Assembly (NCBI RefSeq): GCF_024763615.1
Contig: NC_077223.1
Location: forward strand, 68,138,627 to 68,202,626
Direction of reading: 5' to 3'
Source of the DNA: Phlebotomus papatasi
Taxonomy: Eukaryota > Arthropoda > Insecta > Diptera > Psychodidae
DNA length: 64,000 nucleotides
Below the pieces are notes generated by a model, which saw only the letters and a list, made by a program, of their open reading frames with translations, was not told where the DNA came from and searched no databases. Position 1 is the stretch's first letter, and the number at the start of each line of letters is the position of its first letter. Positions 12,137 through 23,130 of the stretch are shown piece by piece. The translations under genes and the position numbers were made by a program.

Positions 12137-12532
12137 TTAACTCTTTCACGTCATTAGGGTCATATATGACCCGGGGAAATTTTTTTTTTGACTATTTACA
12201 TTAAGTGAAATCTATCTGTTTATGCACGACATCATAATAGAAGGATGTAAGATTCTTGGCTAATTTTCTCAAGACTCCAGATATTCATGAAAAGAAAATA
12301 TTTGAGATTAAAAATCACTAATTTCGAACTTTGTGAAATGACTTTTCTTTTTCAATTTTTTTTATATTAATTTAGTTTTTTCAGCAAAAAGTTCTTTAGA
12401 AACACAAAATAGAATATCCAAAGATTGTATATTGCATATTTTGATAAAATAAACTATTCTTAATTTTCCAGAAAAGCGCGTAGAATTTTCCGGGTCATAT
12501 ATGACCCTATTGTCGGCAAGGGAAAAGTTTAT
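12137..12532. mobile_element. piggyBac-like MITE, TTAA target
   Basis: Starts TTAACTCTTTCACGTCATTA; the arms hold AGGGTCATATATGACCC(GG) at 12159 and inverted at 12491. The right end GGGAAAAGTTTA has lost a perfect TTAA. About 396 bp, no frame. Confidence 0.7.
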
Positions 12533-13169
12533 GAAAGTGTTTTCATGCCAACATTGAGTTGGGACAGTTGGGACATTATTTTTCTTTGTGAAATCCAGAA
12601 AGAAAATACCTTGCTCCTGGACATTTCATCTTGTCAGATGAATTATAACATATTTTGCAATATTTTAGTAGTTGTTCTACAACTATTTAAAATTAATGCA
12701 TTTGATTTGGTTAAGTAGATATTAAGTACTTAATGTGTTAGTCGGGATATGGAAGACGAGCATGATAATTTTTTTTGGCCCATTGTTTTCTCTTTTTAAT
12801 CTTTTAGACTTTTTGTGAAATTTTCCCTTTTCTTTTTGTATAAAATATTTGATAATTTCGAATGATGTGGATTGTAATTTTGAAAATATTTTAGAGACAA
12901 AAATTTTGCTTGAAACTTACATAGCCATTGAGCAAATGTAAAAAACTTCCTTATCGTTGAAAAATCAAACAAATGAGAAATCTGCAGAGAAAATAACCAT
13001 CTCAATTATTTACTTACCCGTACTCAGTCGAAATCTCAATGGATGGGTCCAACAAAACACTGTTTTCTTGTTCTTTAAGATTTTTTTCACTTACAAAAAA
13101 AATTTGGACACTGCCGACAATTCAAAGACAACATAAAAAGTAAAAAAAAAATGGAAAAAGAGGACTAAC
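12533..13169. other. 3' flank of MCM4
   Basis: AT-rich, holds the MCM4 3' UTR on the minus strand; I see no perfect AATAAA near the stop, only TTTTTAATC (ATTAAA on the gene strand) at about 12795. No other feature. Confidence 0.45.
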
Positions 13170-13265
13170 TTAGCAGATTCTGATGGTGTTCTTTCCCACA
13201 ACGACAATTATTCCCTCGTCCTGCAACTCCTTGAGGGCGTCCTCGAATTGTTCTCGTGTTATGAG
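13170..13265 (-). CDS. MCM4: MCM4 exon 3 (C-terminal winged-helix end)
   Basis: Thirty-one codons plus TAA, following acceptor ttcAG at 13267-13266. The peptide LITREQFEDALKELQDEG and then a GKNTIRIC end match the last part of animal MCM4. It is too short to show as a long open frame and was found by homology of its translation and splice phase. Confidence 0.92.
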   Translation of the reverse strand, partial: LITREQFEDALKELQDEGIIVVVGKNTIRIC

Positions 13266-16200
13266 CTGAAATGGGAAGAGGAAGAGAAGAGACAGTGAGC
13301 AATTTTCGAGGATTTGTGAGTGTGATTTATGTTGAAGAGCGTCAAAGGGACTAGTTTTTTTTTGTGCTTCCTTGAAGAGCTTAGAATATTGTTCTTAGGA
13401 AGCTGTTATACTGCTGCCAATCACTGCTCTCATGGAATTGCATTTGGAAGGACAAATCTTTTCTCTAGGAATATGAATAAATCCTAGTAATTTTTTGTGT
13501 TTAGGAAGTCATTTTCTTTCTTAAGATTTTACTTAACCAAATCTCTTAAAATTAAGAGAAGTGTAAAACGAATTGAAATGTTGCTCTAAATGCGAGTGGA
13601 AATCTTTTAAAAACTCGGGATAATTATCATTTTGAAATATTTGATGGTTAGGGAAAAGTTTGGCAGTTCATTTTTTTTTAATTCTTGCATTCGTACACTA
13701 AGAAAAAAAGAGGGTGCGATTAACTTTTTTTCCTCATAACTTTAACACTTTTAGGTGTAAAAATATATCAACATTTTTCAATGCTAATTTTACACCTTTT
13801 TAAGGGTAAAATTAACATGAAAAAGGTTAACTTTAACCCCCAATCCACCTAAAAAGGGTAATATTTACACCGATTTCGGATCAATACTGCAGGGTAAAAT
13901 TAACATTTCCGGAATGTTATTTTAACTTTTTAAGATTTCTCTCAGTGTATAGAGAAAGAAGAATTATCCAATTACCAATTATGCTTAGTTGAGATTTTTA
14001 TAGTTCATTTCAACTTAACATCAAATTGTTCCAATAAATTATTCTAGTGCTAAAAATACTTAAATTCTTAAATTTCATTCTTTTGCTAAATTAGACATTT
14101 TACATAAGACAAATAAATCAATTTGGCTTACGTCCATAGTTATTTTAACACTTTTTTAAATTAAAAACGCATTAAGTCGTAACCTAAAAAAATTATTTTT
14201 GAGGTTGGAATTCTTTAAATTTCCCATTTAATTGAAGTTGTGAAAATTCTACTTTAACATTTAACGCGATTGTGATAAGATTCACCAAACTTTAGCTTTC
14301 GATTTTAGCTTTCGGGATTTTGGTTTTCAAGATTATGAACCTTTTGGGATTTTGGATTTCGATATTTTGCGCTACATTTTGGATTTTTGTGATTTTGGTT
14401 TTCGGGATTAAACCCTTTCACGATTTTGGCGTTCGAGATTTTGTTATTTGGGATTTTAGCTTTCGGGATTTTAACCTTTTCGGAATTCTAACTTTTAGGT
14501 TATTGGCTTCCGTGATTTTGACTTTCAGGATTTTGACACTTTCGCGATTTTGGCATTCGGGATTTTGTTGTTCGGGATTTAGCTTACAGAATTTTGGCTT
14601 TTAAGGATTTTGGCTTTCAAGATTATGAACCTTTCGGGATTTTGTTCGCAATTTAGCTTTTTAGATTTTGGCTTTTTGGAATTTTAGCTTTCGGGATATT
14701 GCATTTTACGCATTTGGCTTTCAAGATTATGTACCTTTCGAGATTTTGTTATTCGGGATTTTAACTTTCGGGATTTTGACCCTTTCGAGATTCTAGCTTT
14801 AAGGTTATTGACTTTTGGGATTTTGGTCTTCGGGATTTTGTTTTTTTGAAATTTTGACTTTCGATATTTAGGCGTTCGTGATTTTGGCTTTCAGGATTTA
14901 GACCCTTTCGTGATTTTGGCACTCGGGACTTTGTTGTTCGGGATTTAGCTTACAGGATTTTGGCTTTTCAGGATTTTGGTTTTCAAGATTATGAACCTTT
15001 CGGGATTTTGGAATTTTATGATTTTGGTCTTCGGGATTTCAGCCTTTCACGATTTTGGCGTTCGAGATTTTGTTGTTCGGGAGTTTAGCTTTCGGGATTT
15101 TGACCCTTTCGGTATTCTAGCTTTAAGGTTGTTGACTTTTGGAATTTTGGTTTTTAGGATTTTGGTATTCGGGATTTTGGCTTTCTGAAATTTTGACTTT
15201 CGAGATTTTGGCACTCGGGATTTTGTTGTTCGGGATTTAGCTTGCGAGATTTTGGTGTTTTGGGATTATGGTTTTCGGAATTTTGACCCTTTCGAGATTT
15301 TAGCTTTGATTTTGACTTTTCGGGATTTTGGCGTTCGAGATTTTGGCGGTATTTTGGATTTTTGTGATTTTGGTTTACGGGATTTCACCCTTTCACGATT
15401 TTGGCGTTCGAGATTTTGTTGTTCGGGAGTTTAGCTTTCGGGATTTTGACCCTTTCGGTATTCTAGCTTTAAGGTTTTTGACTTTTGGGATTTTGGTTTT
15501 TAGGATTTTGGTATTCGGGATTTTGGCTTTCTGAAATTTTGACTTTCGAGATTTTGGCACTCGGGATTTTGTTGTTCGGGATTTAGCTTACGAGATTTTG
15601 GTGTTTTGGGATTATGGTTTTCGGAATTTAGACCCTTTCGAGATTTTAGCTTTGATTTTGACTTTTCGGGATTTTGGCGTTCGAGATTTTGGCGGTATTT
15701 TGGATTTTTGTGATTTTGGTTTACGGGATTTCACCCTTTCACGATTTTGGCGTTCGAGATTTTGTTGTTCGGGAGTTTAGCTTTCGGGATTTTGACCCTT
15801 TCGGTATTCTAGCTTTAAGGTTTTTGACTTTTGGGATTTTGGTTTTTAGGATTTTGGTATTCGGGATTTTGGCTTTCTGAAATTTTGACTTTCGAGATTT
15901 TGGCACTCGGGATTTTGTTGTTCGGGATTTAGCTTACGAGATTTTGGTGTTTTGGGATTATGGTTTTCGGAATTTAGACCCTTTCGAGATTTTAGCTTTG
16001 ATTTTGACTTTTCGGGATTTTGGCGTTCGAGATTTTGGCGGTATTTCGGATTTTTGTGATTTTGGTTTACGGGATTTCACCCTTTCACGATTTTGGCGTT
16101 CGAGATTTTGTTATTCGGGATTTTAGCTTTCGGGATTTTTACGCTTTCGGGATTCTAACTTTTAGGTTATTGGTTTTCGGTATTTAGGCTTTTTGAAATT

Positions 16201-19200
16201 TTGACCTTCGAGATTCATGCTTTCGGGATTTTGGCTTTCAGGATTTAGCTTACGGGATTTTGGCTTTTTAGGATTATGGTTTTCCGAATTTTGACCCTTT
16301 CGAGATTTTAGCTTTCGGTATCAAAATTTTAAACGTTAAAATTTCAAAATTTTAACCTTCGTGATTTTGGCCTTTGTGGGATTTTCCCATTCTGGACTAT
16401 GGCTTTTCAGGATTTACAGGATTTTGGCAACAAAATTAGATTTAAAAAAATCATGCTTTCTGAATTTATAGAAAAAAGTTAACGTAGAAATTTTCAGAAA
16501 ATATTTTCAGTTTTTAGGTTAAAGGTCATTATAACCTCAAATTATAAAGAATAAATAACCTCTCTACCAATTAAGGTAATTATTCAAAAGGTTTTGTAAG
16601 GCGGTCTTCAGACTAGAGGTTTAACCTATTTCCCAAAGGTCTCAAAATCCTGAATAGTGAGCAATTTTATCTGTAGTTTTCTTATCTTAAATAAATCCAA
16701 TCCTTAGTTGAATTTTTCCAAAAAAAAAATCGTGATTGATAAGGAATTAGAGCAGTTAAGCCATATGGCTAAGTCTTAGATCTGAGTCTTAAAAAAGTAC
16801 TTACAATTTGAGAAGCTTCCCGGATGTCGGTGAAGAGTTTCTGATACGGCACAGTTGGCACTCCGCCCTTCTTCTTCAGCGCCTCCTTAATGCTGCCCAC
16901 GAGTTCTGCACGCTTCTTCCTCGCTGCACTTGACAGTCCCGTGGTGAGGATGCCCACGTCAATCTTTCCTGACAGTGGATCTGTAGCGGATTGCTTGAGT
17001 GCCTCACGATGGAGACGCCAAGCCTCCTCCACATCCTGCACTTCCACTCTTCCACTGAGGCGCACTTTAGCATGGGCCTCTGCCAGCCTTATAAGACTCT
17101 CCAGTTGCCTCGGATAGGCACTGATCTGACCACGTCCAGAGCCGATCTTCCTCATGTCCACATAGACGTGAATGAGGCGCTGCTGGGCTTCTTCTGATAG
17201 AACTGGATGGACGTGCTCCTTGGCATAGGCCAGATAGTCCCGGAGGATGCTCATGTCGAACAAGGTGTCCTCCTCATCTTGATTAGTAGCGTAGTAGAGG
17301 GAGACCAAATGGGTGGCCAGGCGCCGATCGAAGAGCTCATCCTGCGGATCGAGGATCAGGAAGATGAGATCGAAACGCGAAAGCAGAGTATGGGGTAGCT
17401 GAACATTCTCAATGATGGTCTTATTCTTGTTCCACTGGGATTCTGAGGGATTGGCTGCGGCCAAAATGGATGTTCTGGCATTCAGTTGACAAATAATTCC
17501 TGCCTTGGCAATGCTGAGGGTCTGCTGCTCCATCACTTCGTGCAGAATACTCCTGGTTGAATCGTTCATCTTGTCGAATTCGTCAATGCAGCAGACACCA
17601 TTGTCAGAAAGCACAAGAGCTCCGGTTTGCAGGACAAGTTGCCGGGTTTCGGGATCCTTGGTGACGTAGGCTGTCAAACCGACAGCCGAAGAGCCCTTTC
17701 CGGACGTATACTGAGATCTCGGCACAAGATTGTAGACATACTGCAAAAGTTGGGATTTGGAAGTACCCGGATCTCCACAGAGAAGAATATGAATTTCCGA
17801 ACGGAAATTTTGCCTTCCGGAAGTCACATGGGTCTTCTTTGTGCCACCGAAAAGCTGCAGAAGGATACCCTTTTTGATGTCACTGTTCTCATAGATTGAT
17901 GGCGCAATGGCTCTGGCCAGACGATCATAAACATCTGGCTTCTGCGAGAGCATCCTCAGCAATTCTATGCGTTCTGGAGGGAAAATGTGATCTTTCCCTT
18001 CTTCTGCCTCGTAGAGTCTCTTGAGGTCAACTTTGCGGAAGTGCACGACATCGATGTGAGTCCTGTAGACGGATTTGACATTTCTCTGACGTGGATTGGC
18101 CTGAACTGGGATGGCACGGTAAATTCCTGTCACTGTAACACGATCTCCAGGATGAACCTTGTCCACGAGGTCATTGTGGGCAAAAAGAAGGATATTGTGT
18201 GGAGTCTGACCGGCTGCCATGTCATCCGGGGATTCCTGGAGCTTAATCAGTTGTTTGTCTGAGAACTGCGAACGATTGTGAATGAGCTGGAAGCAGTGAT
18301 TGGTGTTGCAATTGGAACAGAGATTCGGCTCAGCAATTCGTCCTCGGTCAATCTCCACGGCAGTCGTGAATGAACACACTAAGCACTTGAAGAATGCCTC
18401 CCTCATCTCGGGAATGATATTGCTAACTCTGATCACCATGCCATGGATTGTGAGCAGTTGATCGATATCCTCAGGATTGAGGGCTCGCATATTCCTGGTC
18501 TTGTCTGCATTGAATGGTCTCACTTGGATTTGGTGCTCAAGAACAGCTGCTGGAAACTTCTCAAAGAACATCTCATTGATGGCCATGTCAAAGGCTGGAA
18601 TAACTTCCTGTGGATAGCAAATCAACTGACGATAGAGCGTCTCATCGAATGCCTTCAAGTGGGCACAATTGATGTTGAGAAAGGGCTCTTCGAGTGTATG
18701 AATCTCTTCTAGTTTCTGAACATACAGTGGCTCATTGAGATCCATTCCTTCACTGACCTCATCCTGGTCAGCTTCCGGATCAATGAAACGCATCACGAAG
18801 CGCATAAATTTCTTCTTGCACTCATTGACCACGACATTCGTGCCCCAGATTACCAATTGTGGACCTGCAGCTGATGATTCAGTGGCTGCATCTCCATCCT
18901 GAGACAGAGGTTCAACCTCAAGAAAGACAAAACCAAAGTAACCCAGTGAGATTCGCCACGAAACAAAAGAGTCCAGTTATATTTTTTTTTGCTCTACTGT
19001 CCCGAGTCAGTGCCATTACTAAAAACCACCCCAAAATCCGTCCTAAACCCATTCAACTCGGCCCAGAAATGGATAAGATTTGCACAATTTGCCTAGAACC
19101 AGTGGTCAAGAGAATCAACTTAAAATGCGATCATTCATTCTGCTCCAGCTGCTTCAAAACCTACTTAAATCACTGTGATGACCCAAGAAAGCTTCGCTGC

Positions 19201-19749
19201 CCGAATTGCCGAAGGGATGTCGTTATCAAGGAAACTTCCTGCGAGAAGATCCTCCTGACAATCTCACTGGCACTTCTATTTACCAGCTGCATTGCGTTTT
19301 TCCAGAGCATTTATATAAGAAATATGAAATAAAATTATAATACTTACTCCTTCGCTGCCTCCTACGTTCACTTGGCGCATGTAGCGATTGGTCCGAATGT
19401 CCGGACGCGATCTAATCGGTGTTCCCCTGATTCCGGGCGTACGAATTGACCCCAAAGAGCTTGGAGTGCCATAATTCAACGGTGAACTCAGATCAATACC
19501 CTGGATATCGATATTTCCTCCGTAGAAGGGACTCGCTCCAGCAAAGTGAGAAGCAGCTGGGGATGTTGCTGCCAGACTCACGGCATCAGACTCATGGCCA
19601 CCACCATTCTGAGTTCTCTCCCCACCAATTCTCATTGGTGTCTCGAGGTCATCACTCGGTGGGGCTTCGTAGTGAGGCGTCCGGAAACCATTGGTAGAAC
19701 TTGGTGTGGCATTTCCTCTTGGTGTTTGCGATCCTCGTGGCGATGGCAT
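13170..19749 (-). CDS. MCM4: DNA replication licensing factor MCM4 (complete, 3 exons)
   Basis: Subunit of the nuclear MCM2-7 ring that unwinds DNA at replication origins and forks. Exons 19749-19348, 18898-16805 and 13265-13170 join in phase 0 to an 863-residue protein, the usual MCM4 length. Seen: Ser/Thr/Pro-rich N-terminal tail (1-134, phosphorylation-type), zinc-binding Cys pairs near 306/309 and 328/331, Walker A GDPGTSKS at about 509-516, Walker B CCIDEFDKM with Asp573/Glu574, and arginine finger LSRFD at Arg642. The last exon gives the short winged-helix end, finishing GKNTIRIC. All introns are GT..AG. The start is the first Met of the open frame. Intron 1 holds a RING gene on the other strand; intron 2 (3.5 kb) holds a satellite and a MITE. 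The match to animal MCM4 is strong along the whole length and all ATPase residues are intact. Confidence 0.97.
13696..13947. mobile_element. 252-bp TA-flanked MITE with CACTGAGAAA ends, copy 1
   Basis: CACTAAGAAAAAAAGAGG left, TTTCTCTCAGTG right, TA on both sides. The inner GTTAATTTTACACC-type repeats and GATTTCGGATCAATACTGCA are shared with copy 2 at 36001-36253. Lies in MCM4 intron 2. Confidence 0.8.
13948..14292. other. MCM4 intron 2, unassigned
   Basis: AT-rich intron sequence between a MITE and the satellite; nothing recognised. Confidence 0.5.
14293..16430. repeat. 2.1-kb GGGATTTTGGCTTTC minisatellite in MCM4 intron 2
   Basis: Tandem units of about 17 bp (GGGATTTTGGCNTTC, with variants GACCCTTTC). 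From about 14960 they form a higher-order repeat: blocks starting at 15241, 15587 and 15933 are nearly identical and exactly 346 bp apart. The plus-strand frames with FRDFGVRDFG-like peptides are artefacts of the repeat. The same unit forms the ends of MITEs at 21112-21381 and 47864-48084 and a short array at 49600-49935. Confidence 0.93.
16805..18898 (-). CDS. MCM4: MCM4 exon 2 (OB fold, zinc finger and AAA+ core)
   Basis: A 2,094-nt exon, 698 codons, phase 0 at both ends. It runs from the acceptor tctcAG at 18900-18899 to the donor at 16804 (GTAAGT) and carries the whole helicase core, from VIWGT near its start to FTDIREASQI at its end. Open frames on the opposite strand here are shadows. 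Confidence 0.95.
19069..19332 (+). CDS. Small RING-finger protein with C-terminal membrane anchor, nested in MCM4 intron 1
   Basis: Intronless 87-residue reading frame on the strand opposite MCM4 and wholly inside its 449-nt intron 1. RING-HC ligands are complete: Cys5-x2-Cys8, Cys20-x-His22, Cys25-x2-Cys28, Cys44-x2-Cys47. Residues 61-83 (ILLTISLALLFTSCIAFF...) form one transmembrane segment near the C-terminus, so it is probably a membrane-anchored ubiquitin E3, vaguely like RNF170-type RINGs. The stop overlaps an AATAAA (19328-19333), 15 nt before the MCM4 splice donor. The start ATG is at 19069; an upstream in-frame ATG at 18871 would read antisense into MCM4 exon 2 and looks less likely. 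Intact Cys/His spacing argues for selection. A young retrocopy is the alternative. Confidence 0.75.
   Translation: MDKICTICLEPVVKRINLKCDHSFCSSCFKTYLNHCDDPRKLRCPNCRRDVVIKETSCEKILLTISLALLFTSCIAFFQSIYIRNMK
19328..19333 (+). terminator. Poly(A) signal AATAAA of the RING gene
   Basis: AATAAA overlapping the TAA stop of the nested RING gene. Cleavage would fall at or inside the MCM4 exon 1 boundary on the other strand. Confidence 0.5.
19348..19749 (-). CDS. MCM4: MCM4 exon 1 (regulatory N-terminal tail)
   Basis: Encodes residues 1-134, rich in SP/TP pairs such as TPRG, SSPLNYGTPSS and IRTPGIRGTP, the kind of tail that CDK and DDK phosphorylate in the family. Donor GA|GTAAGT after a Gly codon, phase 0. 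The coding start has ATG in an acaATGCC context. Confidence 0.93.
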
Positions 19750-19926
19750 TGTCCCTACAGGTAGTATGTATCACTCACCAGCTGAATTTACAAAATCCCA
19801 AATAAAATTCCTCGTACCTTTTGCACAAAAACCTCACAAATTGTTTCACAAAACACACTTCTTTATCGCGTCTTGTGACGTATTTTGCCAAAAAGCGCGC
19901 GTAAAACTTTGGAAATTGAGGTTATG
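19750..19926 (-). promoter_or_regulatory. MCM4 5' flank / probable promoter
   Basis: About 175 bp between the MCM4 ATG and the first transposon repeat. It has a GC-rich core, AAAAGCGCGCGTAAAAC at 19891-19907, resembling (not exactly matching) the E2F-type sites that drive MCM genes in animals. No TATA box is clear. The function is inferred from position. Confidence 0.4.
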
Positions 19927-20008
19927 AAATCCCAATCGGGAATATTTTCGCCGAAACCCCGGCCGGCTATTCGTACTGCCCGGCCGGCTATGTACAAACT
20001 CAGTATAT

Positions 20009-20064
20009 ACCCGGCCGGCTATTCGTACTGACTTCACAGATCGTACCGAGTATATACAGTGTAT
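20009..20064. repeat. 56-bp block inverted at 22928-22983
   Basis: ACCCGGCCGGCTATTCGTAC, then TGACTTCACAGATCNTACNG and AGTATATACANTGTAT, occurs inverted at 22928-22983 with 2-3 differences. The second copy lies inside element P. Confidence 0.85.
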
Positions 20065-20107
20065 TTATGCGAGGAAAATACTAATTTCCGCACTTACTAT
20101 CAATATA

Positions 20108-20915
20108 CTAGGGGAAACTGGGGTACCACCAAACACTTTTTAAAGATGCGCTTTAGACTAAATTTCCTAAGAAATCTGTGAATTTTAGAAAAATGTTGCT
20201 TACCCCATGTTATAGTCTTAAGTATAGGCTGCATATTAATGTATACAAGGATGATGAGAAGCACTTCAATTTTCCGTAAAAAGGAAAATTGTATCACCAT
20301 GTATTTTTCGCTTTTTTCTAACCACCCGGGGTACCACCAAACACTTTCTGGGGCACCAAAAAACACCTCTTTTTCTCACCCATTGAAGTTATTTTGGGCA
20401 TTCACCCCAACTCTTAATTATAAAGAAGGTATTGAAAATGTAAATAATTTTCAAAAAAGCACTGAAAAATTTAGAATGAGTGACTAAAATAGCAAAAAAC
20501 TAAAGCACTGCACACCGAACATATTTTTCAATAGATTTTTCATCATTTTGACAACATTCGACTTCTGACTGGAAAGCAGCGCCACTAAAATCGTGGCCAA
20601 CACTATACCTAAAATTCAAATTTTACGCGCTCTTCTGATTATTTGTAATAAAATCGAGAAATCATTCGTCAGTCCTTGATTAAAATCATTTAAGAATCAT
20701 TAAGAATCATTTTATGCAAAATTGGGTTCTTGAAACTATATTTCTCCTGAGTCTTGAATGAAAATCCCATGAATGGATATAAATTTCAGAAATCGAACAA
20801 AGAGGGAGATGAAGAGTAAGAAAGATAAGAGGAAAAATTTTGCCATTCAAGCTACGCTCGCGACATCTGCAAATTTGAGAAATTTGCCTGTTTGTTGGTG
20901 CCCCAAACTCTGTTT
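20108..20915. mobile_element. Possible element with GGGG(A)CTGGGGTACCACCAAACAC ends
   Basis: GGGGTACCACCAAACACTTT at 20121 recurs at about 20329, and GTTTGTTGGTGCCCCAAAC at 20888 is a rough inverse. Boundaries uncertain. Confidence 0.35.
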
Positions 20916-21111
20916 TGTGATGGATTTTATATTCTTTTAAAAAAATGTGAACACTAATTTCTTTAGTAGATACATAAATATTATCTCAAAACATGTAGGA
21001 AAGTATTGGTGTAGTGAAATTTGATGTAACTTATTTCAGTTTTATTTTCCAGGTAGATATATAAATGACTAAAATTATCAAAATCTCACAATTTTGAGAA
21101 AAAATATTCTT

Positions 21112-21381
21112 GGGTCCCGGTCAAAATACCGAAAGCCGAAATCCTGAACGCCAAAATCCCGAACGCCAAAATCCCGAAAGCCAAAATCCCGAATGGGCCA
21201 AAATCCCGAATTCTTAAAAGCGTCATAGCTACTTCCGCGATTGCATCTGCGCTTGCTGGAGGCAAAAGGAAAATCTTCTGTGTCTTGGGAAATTATTCTA
21301 AACATTTTCCTCCATATAATTTAATCCCTTTCAGGATTTTGAACATTCGGGATTTTGGCTATCGCGATTTTGGCTGCCACC
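21112..21381. mobile_element. MITE with CCAAAATCCCGAA array ends, copy 1
   Basis: GGGTCCCGGTCAAAATACCG at one end, TTTTGGCTGCCACCGGGT at the other, with 4-5 tandem CCAAAATCCCGAA units at the left, 3 inverted at the right, and a shared core (GAGGCAAAAGGAAAATCTTC). Copy 2 is 47864-48084 in the other orientation. Confidence 0.75.
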
Positions 21382-22785
21382 GGGTGGAAGAAGTGTGTCG
21401 CAGTGGAAAAGGATAAGTTTTCCGTAATTTATTAACTATATTTTCAGTGAATTCAACCAAAAGGGACCCTCTCAAGACCATATCCACAAAAAACAATCTG
21501 GAGATAAGTGTACGCGGAAGTTTTCGACAATTTTGAGGAAAATCAAAGTGCGTAATTTTTAATGAAAAAAGTGTTCAAGCTTCTTTAGGTTCGTTCCGGA
21601 AACCACTCACAATCAATGTACATAACTTTCGCGTCCGGCTGAGCTTCTTGATGTGATCAATTAATACGGAAAGGACATTTTGAGTATTGTTGATAATCTG
21701 TTGTTTGGTATACAAAGATATTTTAGAATCCGTCGAATATTTTCCATTTTTAACATTTTCTTGCGCATAGGGATTTTATAGTGCAGTTTTGAAAAATTGT
21801 ATTTTTTCATCCTTTTTGTTTACATTTTTTTCCAGATTATTAAAAGACCGAGATTTTTTGCTGAGGTGCATTACGTTCCTGCCAGATCAATCAGGCTTGT
21901 TACATTCCTGGAACTGCCTTCGCATACGGATCACGTATTGGAAGTCCTCTTTAATGGCCTCTACCAAGGATTTCTCTGCTATGGATACTTGGTAAAAATT
22001 TTCATGCTCGTCGTAGTGCAAATACACCGAATAAAATTGCATGCAGGGATAATGCGATTTGATTCTCAGTCAGTGCAGGATTTGCAGGACATTCAATCAC
22101 GATAGTATCGACGTCTATCTTTGGAATCTATGAGTTAAATGTCCGCTAGGATAATCTCTAATACATGAGACTGGAGAGAATGGATGATTTAGTTCTTTGG
22201 TCACGCCTTTTATTCTTCTTCAGAAACATATTTTTTAGACATAATCAAGAACTAAACCATCAATTCTTTCAGCTTGAAATATATTTTAAAGCTTATCCTA
22301 CTGGGAAATTCACTTATTATCTCAAAGATGTCCTATCTCTCCTCCTCGACGTTTTACTAGAGACTGAAAGTCTCGCAAATCACGTACTTAATTACTGAAC
22401 ATCAAATCGCATTATTCCACAGTTCGTTGCTATTCGATTTGTTTCCAAAGCTGTGGGAAACGAAAATTTTTACCAACTATCCATCCGTGCCTAGCCACAT
22501 TGTTTTTAAAAAATGTTCAGAAAATAAATATTTATAGAAAATAAAAATATTCTTTTCACTTAGTATAAATAACCGAAAAATATTAGGTATCGACTCAGTA
22601 CCAATACACAGAAAATACTTAGTATAAATAGTAGAAAAATATACGGAAAATTTATTGAAAATGTATGAGGAAAATCAAGTAAATACAAAGTAAATGTACT
22701 CAGTATAAATGTCGACTCACGCACACTAATGATGAGTATTTGGGACATTTCATACAAAATCTACTATGTATTTTATATGGACATA
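21382..22785. other. Interior of element A, unassigned
   Basis: A stretch around 21790-22110 has overlapping open frames (102 codons) but no family match. ATAATGCGATTTGAT at 22050 and ATCAAATCGCATTAT at 22401 make a 370-bp inverted pair, probably a further small MITE. ACTCAGTATAAAT-type units at 22560-22720 belong to the subterminal region of A. Confidence 0.4.
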
Positions 22786-23130
22786 CAGTAGACTCTCAAA
22801 TTCGGGCATTTGGTACCAAAATGTCACCCGAATTAGAGAGAAATTCGGGCATCAAATTGTTTGAAATGAAACGATTTTTTAGTCATCGGGCATACATATA
22901 TTAAGTTTAGTACAGTATACATACTGAATACAGTGTATATACTCAGTATGATCTGTGAAGTCAGTACGAATAGCCGGCCGGGTACTCATACTTTTAGTAA
23001 ATTTTATGAAAGCCCCTTAATAATGCAAAAACACATCAGAACTATGACAAACCATTGCAAATTTGAGCATATTTGCTTCATTTGATAATCAAAATCAAAC
23101 TTAAAAAATCTCAACAAACATTTTTCGAAT

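Noticed and set aside
14320..16126. Several plus-strand frames with FRDFGVRDFG / FGILVFRILVFGILAF peptides
   Set aside because: They are translations of the 17-bp tandem repeat; the 346-bp period is not a multiple of 3, so the frame changes between copies, and they lie in an MCM4 intron.
16876..18712. Overlapping open frames on both strands inside MCM4 exon 2
   Set aside because: Shadows of a long, GC-richer coding exon.
21797..22105. 102-codon plus frame (RPRFFAEVHYVPARS...)
   Set aside because: No family recognised, lies inside transposon A; could be a worn transposon protein, but I cannot support it.
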